Assembly: GCF_020283565.1 (NCBI RefSeq)
Contig: NC_060063.1
Coordinates: 41,128,856 to 41,192,855, forward strand
Direction of reading: 5' to 3'
DNA: 64,000 nucleotides
DNA from: Trifolium pratense
Taxonomy: Eukaryota > Streptophyta > Magnoliopsida > Fabales > Fabaceae
Shown: positions 1-10,888 of the stretch, one piece after another
Position numbering within the stretch: the stretch's first letter is position 1
How the letters are laid out: every line of letters starts with the position of its first letter
Translations under genes and position numbers: made by a program
The notes under the pieces: model-generated
Told to the model about the DNA's origin: nothing
The model's input: only the letters and a program-made list of their open reading frames with translations
The model's database searches: none

Positions 1-1285
1 TAGGGAAAAAACAAGTGGAAAACTGTGTGTGTGCGCCATACTTCCAAGTGGAAATGTTTATTTGTCTGCCAAAGAAAAAAAAATGGAAAAATAAATAGGG
101 AAAAAGCATACCTTTCCTTTTTTTTGTCTTTTTTGGGAACATAGCTTTCGTGTGACTTTTGGAATGAACAAATCTATTAATCGGTATCGGTACCCGCTTC
201 GACCTTCTTGGTACATTTTCGTACTCCACCTCTTCGGCAGCAGTGTTAGTTTGAGTCTCAAAGCTAGTTTCTAGCGGGGGAGGTTCTGCCAGCTGGGGAG
301 AGGTTGTGTCTTCCATAGTAGTCTCCGATCCCTCGGGAGCAGTGTGTGGCAGGGAAGGGTCTGCCAGCTGGGGAGAGGTTGTGTCTTCCCTAGTAGTCTC
401 CGATCCCTCGGGAGCGGTGTGTGGCAGGGAAGGGTCTGCCAGCTGGGGAGAGGTTGTCCGCTAATCAGTGGATGATTCCCCAAGTTGGTAGCTTTGTGCT
501 AACTGACGCTTATTCCATTGTTGGATCTCCTTTTTGTAGTGGTCTTGGAAATTGATCGAGTGTCGGCCGGCATTTACCTTGAAATTAATCACAGTCAGAT
601 CAGATCCAATATCTGTCAAATCAATTTCATTAAGAACCGGAAATTGTTTTGCTTAATGAAATTGATTTGACAGATATTGGATCTGATCTGACTGTGATTA
701 ATTTCAAGGTAAATGTCGGCCGACACTCGATCAATTTCCAAGACCACTACAAAAAGGAGATCCAACAATGGAATAAGCGTCAGTTAGCACAAAGCTACCA
801 ACTTGGGGAATCATCCACTGATCAGCGGACAACCTCTCCCCAGCTGGCAGACCCTTCCCTGCCACACACCGCTCCCGAGGGATCGGAGACTACTAGGGAA
901 GACACAACCTCTCCCCAGCTGGCAGACCCTTCCCTGCCACACACTGCTCCCGAGGGATCGGAGACTACTATGGAAGACACAACCTCTCCCCAGCTGGCAG
1001 AACCTCCCCCGCTAGAAACTAGCTTTGAGACTCAAACTAACACTGCTGCCGAAGAGGTGGAGTACGAAAATGTACCAAGAAGGTCGAAGCGGGTACCGAT
1101 ACCGATTAATAGATTTGTTCATTCCAAAAGTCACACGAAAGCTATGTTCCCAAAAAAGACAAAAAAAAGGAAAGGTATGCTTTTTCCCTATTTATTTTTC
1201 CATTTTTTTTTCTTTGGCAGACAAATAAACATTTCCACTTGGAAGTATGGCGCACACACACAGTTTTCCACTTGTTTTTTCCCTA
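1..1285. repeat. 1.28-kb near-perfect inverted repeat (palindrome)
   Basis: Bases 1-634 are the reverse complement of 652-1285, pairing x with 1286-x. The unpaired centre is about 17 bases (635-651). Matching coding stretches occur on both arms at mirror positions (58-261 with 1025-1228, and 271-483 with 803-1015). No mismatch was noticed in the parts compared. The left arm may run past the window edge. A transcript through it would fold into a long hairpin. It could be a head-to-head duplication inside a Helitron or the arms of a foldback-type element; the sequence does not decide. Confidence 0.93.
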
Positions 1286-1411
1286 TATATTTTTTTTCAA
1301 TTTTTTTCTTCTAAAGAACCACGCGGTGTTACAAATTTTTCAGTACATAGAGAAGAGCCACAGAAGGGCAAGCGCAAGAATCCAGAGAAGGGCAAGGGCA
1401 AGAAGTTTTGA
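649..1411 (+). pseudogene. 5'-truncated spliced ORF in the right palindrome arm, family unknown
   Basis: An open frame runs from the palindrome centre to about 1174, where AAAG|GTATGC is a good donor. The acceptor TTCTAAAG at 1311-1316 restores the frame into a lysine-rich tail ending at TGA 1409-1411. The frame has no ATG near its start, so the 5' end was apparently lost at the palindrome centre. The product is hydrophilic. It has three 25-residue repeats rich in S, P, T and E, then a basic stretch with PRRSKRVPIPINRF and a K/R-rich end. I do not recognise the family; the RRSKR-type motif is seen in retroelement polyproteins, but that is weak. The same coding sequence lies in mirror image on the left arm (-). 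Confidence 0.45.
829..1010 (+). repeat. 75-bp coding tandem repeat, about 2.4 copies
   Basis: Units start at 829, 904 and 979 with a period of 75 bp, so the frame is kept. Each begins with ACAACCTCTCCCCAGCTGGC and codes for TTSPQLADPSLPHTAPEG followed by SETT-(R/M)ED. The third unit is partial. The mirror copy is at about 276-457 on the minus strand. Confidence 0.9.
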
Positions 1412-1689
1412 TTGTTTTTTATATCTTTCACAGAGCAATGATGTTAGCTCTATTTGTTCATCACACTTTTTCTACCGACTAGGATTTCATTTACTTGTTC
1501 AACAGATTAGAGTAAGAGAATTTGGTCATGCAAATTTTTTTTATTATTAATATTTGGACGTGAATTTATGTAGCACTATTTGCTACAATATTTGCTAGCC
1601 CGAATAGCCCTATGTTTTCCCTTGCATTAGACAATTTCTTGAAGACAATTTATTTAATCTTGTACTATGTTTACATATTTGTCTCAATG

Positions 1690-3175
1690 AGGCAATATCT
1701 TTGCTGGAACCTTTAACATCAGTTGTTGTTGATTTTGTTTGGAACAATGTGTTTGAAATGACAATAATTGGAACTGTTGAGCATCATAATAGGCCAACAT
1801 CATTCGTGACGATAATCAATTCTTTTGAGGTATATGAAAATTTAATATAATATGTATTTTTATTTATTTATATAATGCAAATAATTAATTTGATAACTAA
1901 AATTTCTGTCCAATTTAGCGAAACATTCAAATCCCAATTGAATTTTATAATCAATGGGAAAGAGAATTGCATCGCCTTGATTATGGAAGGATCGTATGGA
2001 ACGAACGATCAGTACGTGTGTATTTTGAATTCAGTGATACTGAAAAAGTTATGTATGAAAATGAGGTTTCATACATATTTGGATTTGAAAGACCAACAAA
2101 AGTGTGTCTGGAATATCAAATTAAGAATAATAAATTTTCATTGAGTTTGATTGAATCGTCTGATGATCAGGATCATGCATCAACCGTACTATTGGTAAAG
2201 TACACTGTCTTTATTTCATTTAATTAGGTAACAAATTTGATTAGATTTTCCAAATTTAATGTTCTCTTACATATACTTATTTTTGCAGGATGGAATTCAA
2301 GAACATGAACCTGCTCAAGAGCTTGAATATGTTGGTGATGATGAAAATGCTGAAAACCCTCAACAAGTTGATCAACAACCAATCCTGTGAGTTGCAATGT
2401 CATTATCCAGTACTTTCATTACAACTAAAGCTCCCTAAAGCATCCAATACTTATTTTAGGTTTTTCACATGTTTTCCTTATATGCTACCTTGGTTTTGAA
2501 ATTTATAATAACATAACCATATCAATGTCTTTATTATCTTTGATAAAGTTATGAAACATAATTTTTTATAAATTTACCTATTACCAACTATGTCGTTTAC
2601 ATGAGAATGACTCAGATTACTTTATTGTTTCAAGTCCTGAAGTTGCTGCACATTCTTATGAAAATATCATTGAACCTGCAATTCCTGAATGAAGAAATCA
2701 ATGATGAAAGTTTGTATAAATGGGAACTGATTGTCAGCAAGGCATACGCAAGCAGGACTAAATCTCAAGTTCTGGTAAGCAAAATACAAAACTATTATTT
2801 TTTACATGAATGCAGTAGGTTATTTAATTTAATATCATACATTTTGATTTAATATGATTATGATTAGTAATTGTTTCAATGTTATAGCATTTTCCACCTA
2901 AAACTGCTGAGTTTGTATTGATGGACAATGAATATCTATTCATAGATACTCCACATAAATTGAGTGGCATTAGGTGCACCATTAAGACATATGAAAGAAA
3001 GGACAGGAGAAAGAAAAATATTGTTGAGAAATATTTGACTAAAAGATGGTATAACTGGGTTTTGGCTAATAAGCTAAATGAAGGCGACAAGTTGATTTTC
3101 GAACTTGAGAGGGGATCGAATATTCTGCACGTTGACATTGTTCGTTTCAACAATTACAAAGAATTTATGACATGA
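1690..3175 (+). pseudogene. B3-domain (REM-type) protein gene with a frameshift
   Basis: Likely exons are about 1690-1830, 1919-2194, 2289-2386, about 2598-2775 and 2888-3175, all with GT-AG borders. Exons 1-2 give one B3-like domain (IQIPIEFYNQWERELH then a short beta-rich stretch). The last two exons give a second one, whose end LANKLNEGDKLIFELERG is the typical B3 terminus. B3 domains bind DNA in plant transcription factors. Exon 4 reads DYFIVSSPEVAAHSYENII and then meets TGA at 2690-2692. The frame that continues into the second B3 domain is offset by one base, consistent with a 1-nt insertion near 2690. No start Met was found. It lies just inside a Helitron-like 3' end, so it is probably a captured, decayed gene. 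Non-canonical splicing could rescue the frame. Confidence 0.7.
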
Positions 3176-3891
3176 TTTCTGTAATTTGAAGATGTTTTTT
3201 AAGTGCTATGGATTTTATTTCATGTTCTATGTAATTTGGAGTTGTATGTGTGAACATTAACAATTAATTTTAGTAAGTTGTATGAGCTCTCTTTGGTAAT
3301 TTGTATTGTAGAGCAGATTAACAAATTCAAGATTCATTGGTGTTGAAGTTTTGTGTGCTATCTTGATATGTGACTTTTATGATGTATTAAGATTGTAATC
3401 TAACATTAACTATCATGGTTTATACTTATATAAGTCATGTTTGGTATGAGATTAACTATCATGCCTTATACTTATATGCAGAGTTTTATATGCAGATAAA
3501 TATTAAGGTCATTGTACTAATCTCTGGATGTAAATCATGTTTGGTATGAATCTGTTATGCTACTATATAAGCATACTTATCACATGGTGTGTTAGAATAT
3601 AACATTAGTAATACATGGTTTAATCAATAAAATGATACTCAAATGGCATTGATACCTTACATCATCAATTGCTTTATTTATAAAATATTATTGACATGCT
3701 ATTTACAAATTACTTATGTATTATCTATTTATGTCTTTCTGCAATTAAAAATAAGTTGTCGATAAATTTTTTTATACTGAATGCATATTTGAATAAAATA
3801 TGCTTAATTTATAATTAGTAGGTAAAATATAAATTTGCCTTCTTAATCTGCTATCGCAAAGTGTGACTTAACAAATTAATGTCGTAACTTT

Positions 3892-3925
3892 ACGACCCGT
3901 GCGAATGCACGGGTCTATTACTAGT
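3892..3925 (+). mobile_element. Helitron-like 3' terminus (hairpin plus CTAGT)
   Basis: GACCCGTGC-GAAT-GCACGGGTC (3894-3915) is a perfect 9-bp stem with a 4-base loop. TATTACTAGT follows and ends in CTAGT at 3921-3925. Helitrons end in a short GC hairpin followed by CTRRT. The base after the end is G rather than the usual T, which lowers confidence a little. The 5' end (TC) was not identified and may lie left of the window. By this reading the B3 relic, and probably the palindrome, belong to the element. Confidence 0.72.
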
Positions 3926-5107
3926 GTTGATTTAATATCTTCGACTAATAATGCAAAACTATCACAAATGCATAGTATAGGAGATCAAAAAAATTGCATG
4001 AGAATGTGCATTTCGATAATTAACATGCTTTTATTATACAATTTGTGTTTGATATTTTTTACTTTCTAGATATACCTATTAATCTAAGATATACCTATTA
4101 ATCAAGTTATGAAAAAGATTCTTCTCAGCCTATCCAACAAGAATAACTCGAGTTTCAATATAATGATTAGCATTTGAATCAACTATACTTAATTAATCAT
4201 CATATTGAATTTCAAACAGGAAACTAGTGTTCACTAATTCAACTTTTTTTATTGCAAGGCTCACTAATCTATAACATAAATGAAAAATCCAAATAATTGA
4301 CACACAACCTATAGACAATCAAGCACGAACCCTCCTCGCCCGATGTCGGACATGCCCGACACGGCACATATGATTACATTGAATTATATCATTTTCTAAA
4401 ATTATTATCGACGTTTCTGTGTCCATGCTTCATAGCCTATGGATCATACATTTTATCACTCTAACAGTATAATTGACACATACAATCTATAGAACATACA
4501 TTTAAACATAAACATTAAAAATCTAAAAAATCATAAAAAATAATTAAACAACATATAAATTATAATTGTACTGAATACTGATTAATAAGAAATTAAGCAA
4601 TAAGTGTATACCTCGTGAGAGTAACACCAAAAGAGCAATGAATGCTGAAAATGGAAGATTGATGATTACAGCTGTAGAAATCGAGATCTCGAGTAGAAAT
4701 TCTAAGAGCGGGATCGAAATCAAAATTTGAATATTTTTGTAACAGATCAGAAATTGAAATAGGAAGTGAAAGATAAGAGCTGGAATCGATCGCTGAGAGA
4801 AAAGAACTGTCGTAAGAAGGAGTGGCGAAAATGTGAAAGAGAGAAAGGGAATTAGGGTTTTGTTTTGCTTTTGGGAAATGAAATTAGGGTTTCATTATTT
4901 TCTGCAGGAAAAGTTGCGGTGTTAGCAATATATTTACGATTTTTGTTGGGATATATAAATCTACAGGAAATACATATATTTTGGATTATTTAAAGCAAAA
5001 ATTGTAGAAAATTCCATTCAAAATATTTTGCTTAAATTTGTGCATACTCATAGCTTATCCTAGCTAATAGTAATTTTATTGTAAAAAAAAGTAATAGTAA
5101 TTTAAAA
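3926..5107. other. Gene-free AT-rich stretch with a MITE-like piece
   Basis: No coding signal was found. About 4320-4460 holds a GC-richer piece with the inverted words TGTCGGACATG and CATGCCCGACACG. It resembles pieces near 11205-11390 and 15120-15290 and is probably a short MITE family. The rest is AT-rich and unassigned. Confidence 0.5.
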
Positions 5108-5605
5108 GGTTAGATATGATTTTAATCTCTGTAGTAGTTTCTAAGAATTTTCATTTTAGTTCCTGGAGATTTTTTTTCATATTTTTTAGTCCTAAAGTTT
5201 TTTCCGTCAATATTTTTAGTCCTTACTTTTCATTCAACCCGTGCATACCATTTTAAATTTTAAATTTTTTTTATGCGGTCATATTTAATACATTATATGA
5301 ATCTCTGTTACAAAAATTTAAATTTTTTTAACAAAAAATAAATTAAATATGAATTTTTTAGTTTTTTCCACATAAAAATTCATAAATAATATTATGTTAA
5401 AAAAATTCTAAATTTTTATCAGAAATGTTCTTATAATATAATTACAAAAGTCATTCAAAAATATGAAAGTATATCTGAGTTGAATGAAAAGTAGGGACTA
5501 AAAACATTGATGAAAAAAACTTCGAGGACTAAAAATTGTGAATAAAAACTTCAAGAATTAAAACGAAAATTCTGTAAAACTATAAGGACGAAAACATATT
5601 TAACC
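5108..5605. mobile_element. MITE with long imperfect terminal inverted repeats
   Basis: The left end GGTTAGATATGATTTTAATC and the right end ...GACGAAAACATATTTAACC are inverse of each other. The match continues inward for about 130 bp (TTTTTAGTCC on the left, GGACTAAAAA on the right). Length is about 498 bp, with no coding. No clear target duplication was seen. Related half-copies lie near 41962-42110 and 27872-28115, and a cousin is at 40725-41141. Confidence 0.75.
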
Positions 5606-5645
5606 TTCAATAAAATATTTGTTTCTATTCACTTTCCACACAAAC

Positions 5646-5829
5646 AAACATCATTGGAACCAATCGTTAATTGGTTCAGTAGTGATTGGCGCTGAACTTT
5701 GTAAGGAGGACCACGATTCGATCCCCGCAACTGCGATCGGTAGGGGGTTGGAATCACATGACATGATGTCAAAACTGACCCGAAGCAAATTAAACTGGTT
5801 GTAAAAAAAAAAAAAAAAACATCATTGGA
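5646..5829 (+). mobile_element. tRNA-derived SINE with 13-bp target site duplication
   Basis: The body is 5659-5816. It has a B-box-like GATTCGATCCCC at about 5715-5726, an upstream A-box-like region (GGTTCAGTAGTGATTGGCG) and a 17-18 base A tail. AAACATCATTGGA occurs at 5646-5658 and again at 5817-5829, directly flanking the body. This is a textbook L1-type insertion. It sits about 140 bp upstream of the phosphoesterase start codon. Confidence 0.9.
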
Positions 5830-5966
5830 GAAAAAACAGAAAGAACCAATCTGGAAACAAGTCAAAAGAAAAAGAAAAGACCAAGATCCGAGGTTTCTCA
5901 ATTTGGTCGACTGTAAGTCTGTAATGTTTGAAACATTGATTTGATTTCATCAGTAGAAGATCAGTG

Positions 5967-8900
5967 ATGAAGCAGAAAGAGTTGACTTTATTGTTATGTC
6001 TCATATGGGCACTAACCATTCTCTATGGTGAAATGTTCTCTTACTGGCTTCCACCTCTCTTCACTTGTTCATGGCCCCATTTGAAGGTATAATCTTAAAG
6101 TCTTCATTTTTTCACTTTTTCCATTTCTGGGTCACTCTCAATTTTAGAGATTGTTGTAGCTGCCAATGAGATATTCAAAATTGAGTTTTTAGTTGTGGGG
6201 AGATATGTGCTGGATTGGATCTATAATTTGTTGATTTTGTTGGAAATTAATTTATGGAGTTTTGTAGAATATTGAAGAATTTGATGTTTATAATTGTTTT
6301 TCTTGTTCAGTAGCCTAGTGGCTAGACTCACACGCTATAAATGCGGAGAAGTGGGGGATCCGGGGTTCCAACCCCAGCCCCTCCAATAACGTCCTTAGAA
6401 GCTACCAACTGAGCTACCCTTTAGAGACTATATATTACAATTTTATATTATCATGAATTTAGTAAAATGCTAGCTGACTAACCTGATTTTTTGCTAGCAG
6501 GTTCAAACAAAGAGTGAGAGTTACCAAACTGATTATGTCAAAGTTGCTGTTATTGCAGATCCACAGGTCAACTTTCTACTTTTGTGATTGTGTCATACAT
6601 ATTATATTACCATATATATGTTTAGTTCTGCGGTGAGAAAAAATGATTTTGAGTGAATTGATTCTGACTAAAATTGAGTTGAAGGTAAAGTGATTTATGT
6701 TTGTATACATTCATGTAAAAGTGAGTTGAACATAAATTTGGGTGTAAAAATCAATTCTAGAATCAGAAGCTACAATTTCTTGCTTCAAGTAGAATCAATT
6801 CTTGAGCCAAAATCAATTCTACTCAAGAGCAACCAAACATGTCAAAATCAATTATACCCTTTTAGAATCAATTTTAGCTCATACAAAAGGTAAACCAAAC
6901 ATACACTAAGGATTTAATAGATATGCACTGGTATTCTGTCAATCAATCATAATTGTTACATTAAAAATATTTGACTTCAATCATATATATGTACCTTAAA
7001 AGTCATACAAATGATGGTTTGTGATTGGTTGACAATGGAAATATTTTACACTGACGGTGTATCAAAATTAATCTCATATATTAGTGCAAAATTTACCTGC
7101 ATTGCATGCATATGTCTGCTTAAGAAAATCTATTAATGTATGTTTCTGTTAATATGATGTGTTTTTTTAACATAACAGCTCATGGACAAAACTTCTCTCC
7201 CTCTTCCTGACAAATCTCTTGCGCTGGAGCTTGTGAAATTCTACACTGATTTAAACATGCGTAGATCATTCTTTTCATCGATCCTGCCTTTCAAACCTGA
7301 TGTCATATTGTTTTTAGGCGATTACTTCGATGGAGGTCCTTATTTATTAGATGAAGAGTAAGTCACAAAAACAGATATCTATTTGTGATTTGGCTTTCTA
7401 CAAGTTTTAAAGTTTTGCTGTGTCATCTAAAGCATGTTCACCGAATTTCCTAATATGAAATTCTTTTATAATTTTTTGAATGGACAGATGGCAGGAGTCT
7501 TTGAACCGCTTTAAACATATCTTTGGTTTGAACGCACAGGGAAAATACACGGACAAGGAAGTTTATTACATTCCTGGAAACCATGATATTGGTTATGAAA
7601 CTCTTCATTATGCAAAGCCAGAGGTATTTTCAATATGTTATTACTCTACTTTTATTCTCCAAGTTGCAAAAGGATAGCTTACGGTGGGATGTAAAATACG
7701 TAGCTATGACGGAGTCAAATACTAAATGCATGACTGAGAATGTAGTCACAGTTATATTAGAGTCATAACTATATTTAAAACCTTAGGGATGAGAAATTAC
7801 ATATATAGCGCCTAAGTCTTGTTGATTTTAAAATCTGGACTCTTTATCGGTCTCCACAGATTGCTGATGTATGGAATTTTGTATAGACTATACATTAATC
7901 TCCTTGACTTTTATGTACTATTGATATTCTCTAATGATGAATGTGAACGAAACATGGTAGATTTTGATAGGAGCTATGAAATGTCTTCATCTTATGTTGG
8001 TTATGGATGTCATGGAGAAATCCTGAAATTTTCCTGATGATTAATTCTGAGCACTCCTGTAAAATAACATTTGGCATCGCAGTATTTCAAACACCTGTAT
8101 TGTTAATTTGTATTCGCATAAAGCAAGCCTTAAATCACATACCAAGTTTATCAAATGTTTTGTCAAGTGGTTATACACTCATGTTTTTTCTGTTCCGTTT
8201 TGCATAATTTACAATCTGTAATGTACGGAATGCGATCGACATGTTTATTGTTTGCACATTCTTTTAACTGTGTACTTCCTCTGGTGTCTTCTTTGCTCAT
8301 AACATTTTTATCATTGTGTCCATATAGGTTATCAGACGCTACGAGGAAACATTTGGGATTAGAAACTACAGATTTGCAGTTGGAAAAGTGGATTTTATTG
8401 CTGTCGACGCACAAACTCTTGATGGTAAACTGGGTTTTGCCTTGTAGATTTGAACTACCACATTTCTTAAGTAGCAATACTTCAATTGTTTTACTCTTAT
8501 ATTGTGGTATCAAAATAATTTATACGTCTGAAATATTATAAATTTCAATCATATGCTATTTACGTATTTGTACAAGTCATTGCATTAGGATTTTTGAAAT
8601 TTGAAATTACTGAACTCATTATGCTTTCCACAGGACACCGGCAAAAGAATCTGACGTCTCAAACTTGGGAGTTTGTAAAGAATATCTCTGTAGGTATAAA
8701 CTGGTCTATACATCTGATTCGTTGTTTGGTTAGATCATGTTTCCTGTAATAATCCACAAGTCTTTTGTATTTTACTAGATAATGTAGTTCGTCCAAGAGT
8801 CTTATTAACACACATTCCTCTATATCGACCGGATGGTACTTATTGTGGCCCTGATCGTAGTTCTCCAATTATTAATCAGGTAAAGTTTATTTCAGTTTCT

Positions 8901-10888
8901 TGAAGTGAATCTACAGTAATCATGTATTTCTTGGAGCATTGGCCCTCAGAATAATGTTGTGCCGTATTTTTTTCTCACCTGCCAGTTGTTGTTCTTGAAA
9001 CGACTAATTAGTCTCTCTTTAATTTTTAGAGGATACAACGCGCTGCGTATGATAAAACTAATGATATTACGTAAGTTACTCACTCATCTTATGGCATGGA
9101 ATTTGCATGAACTTTTTATAAGTGGCTCATATATACTGAGATTTGGTTTGACTTTTGGTCCATTCAGGTATCAGAATTACGTTTTTGAGAAGACATCAAA
9201 GTATTTACTAGATACTATCAAACCTGTGAGTCTCCTAACTTCCTTTTGGATTTTTGTGCATGGTTGTTCCACCCTTGTATGAACGCGAGGAAAAAAATCC
9301 ATGATTAATTCGAAAATAATTTATTTTTCATGTGTATATGCTATTTAGTTTATGTTTTCATTTTTAGAACTTTTGACTTTGGCAGAAGCTTATTTTATCT
9401 GGCCATGATCATGATCAATGCACCGTCACTCATCAATCTAAATCCGGGCCTGTAAAAGAGGTAAGAACCTGATCTTTTCATCTCGACAGTCTCGTTCAGC
9501 GGTTGAACACTTTAACTGACAGTAGCATGCAGCACACTCTAGGTACCATAAGTTGGCAACAAGGAAATTTGTATCCTTCTTTCATGCTGTTATCTGTCGA
9601 TAACTCGACTCTTCCAAATGCTTCCATTCCAGAAGAGCATGTGTTGAGTCATCTATGTTATCTTCCAAAGCAATTACACATTTATATGTGGTAGGTAGTT
9701 CTAAATGTTCATAATGATTTTTTAATATAATTTTCCTCTAAGCTAGTTTTACACTGACATTCAATGATACTCCAGCATTTTGCAATTATTTTTGAGTTGC
9801 GGTTACAAAGTGGACCTATGTGACAATCATGAGTTCTCATTGGATGTCGGTGTAAAACTATTTTACATCAACAAAGCATTTCGATTGAACTCTTTCTATT
9901 AGCTCTTATGTTTTGCTGTAATTTCCAGGTATATTGTTCTATTTGTTCTTACCCTCCTTGCCCTCCTACTTTGGCCAACAAGCAGCACAAGTTTCTGGCA
10001 CCAGTGTTGGAACTTGGCGGGTCATTTTAAACAACTAATAGCTTCCATGGTATCTAGAAGCGAAACAAAAGAGAAGGACGAGGATGCCAACTATGAATAC
10101 GAGATGATGTGGGATGCAGAAGGTTCAATGCATCTTATAAAGAAACCCTTGAAGACATCCACTGTAAATTCAAATGAACGAAGCTTAGGAGAAAGGTAAA
10201 GTTTGGTTTTAAATGTCATACTACTACGCAATACATGGAAAGTATTTGGAAGTTCAACCCTGGATAAATGTGATTTCTTAGTTTGTCATGAAACTAAAAT
10301 TAAGTAACACCATGAGCCTATTTGGATTGACTTATTTGAGTACATCTACTGATATAAAATACTTGTGAAACTGTTTGGGAGTACTTATGGAAATAACTTA
10401 TGACATGTACATAAGCTCTCTATGATAGCTTATGAGAACAACTTATAGCTTATAAGAAAACATTTTGACTTTATTTTATCTTTTGTTATGGAAATAGCTT
10501 TTACATAAACACTTATATGATAAGCGGTTATGCTATAAGCACTTAATTAAGTTGTTTATCCAAATAGGCCAAACTCTGTTGCATATTGGAGACATTAAAC
10601 TTAAGCATCTTCATTTGTGTTTTTTTATCCGCTGCCAGGGGTAATGCAGTAATGCGGCCAACTGTTAGAAAAAATACGGGTCAAGAAGCTGATTTCTCTG
10701 TGAATATGGACATGGCTTCAAGCACCGGACTTGATCCTCTAGCAAAACTACCTCCCAGAACAGGAAAATCAAAGACAACAATTATAATCCAAAGATTACT
10801 ACGCACACTACGAATGCTGACCGTTATTGCAGCAGTCAACGTTCCTCTTTACATGATGTTGCTATTCAAGGATTGGATTGACAAATAA
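5967..10888 (+). CDS. Membrane metallophosphoesterase, Ted1/PGAP5 (MPPE1)-like
   Basis: Thirteen exons give 535 aa: 5967-6086, 6501-6566, 7179-7357, 7488-7623, 8328-8424, 8634-8693, 8779-8879, 9030-9070, 9168-9225, 9386-9460, 9533-9690, 9929-10195 and 10639-10888. All borders are GT-AG and phases agree throughout. Metal-binding motifs of the calcineurin-like fold appear in order: ADPQ (D60, Q62), GDYFDGG (D110), GNHD (152-155), THIPLYR (H231) and SGHDHD (292-296). An N-terminal hydrophobic anchor (about 5-27), a helix at about 365-381 and a C-terminal helix (about 508-530) suggest an ER or Golgi membrane protein. Yeast Ted1 and animal PGAP5 remodel GPI anchors by removing side-chain ethanolamine phosphate; the same role in plants is inferred. 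The likely Arabidopsis counterpart is At1g53710. Introns 1 and 12 hold a SINE and a MITE. Confidence 0.93.
6308..6422 (+). mobile_element. tRNA-derived SINE fragment in intron 1 of the phosphoesterase gene
   Basis: TAGCCTAGTGGCTAGACTC is A-box-like, and GGGGTTCCAACCCC at about 6363-6376 is B-box-like, spaced as in a tRNA. There is no cloverleaf and no CCA-side acceptor stem, so it is a SINE rather than a tRNA gene. A diverged relative is at 22530-22660. The tail and target duplication are unclear. Confidence 0.65.
10315..10570. mobile_element. MITE in intron 12 of the phosphoesterase gene
   Basis: The left end GCCTATTTGGATTGACTTAT and the right end ATCCAAATAGGCC are inverse over 12-13 bp. 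The interior is rich in AGCTTAT / ATAAGC words. Length is about 256 bp with no coding. hAT-like by look. Degenerate relatives lie near 24170-24260, 25390-25540 and 27005-27130, in introns of the SRF gene. Confidence 0.7.

Noticed and set aside
6308..6422. tRNA gene
   Set aside because: It has A- and B-box-like words but no cloverleaf or acceptor stem; a SINE explains it better.
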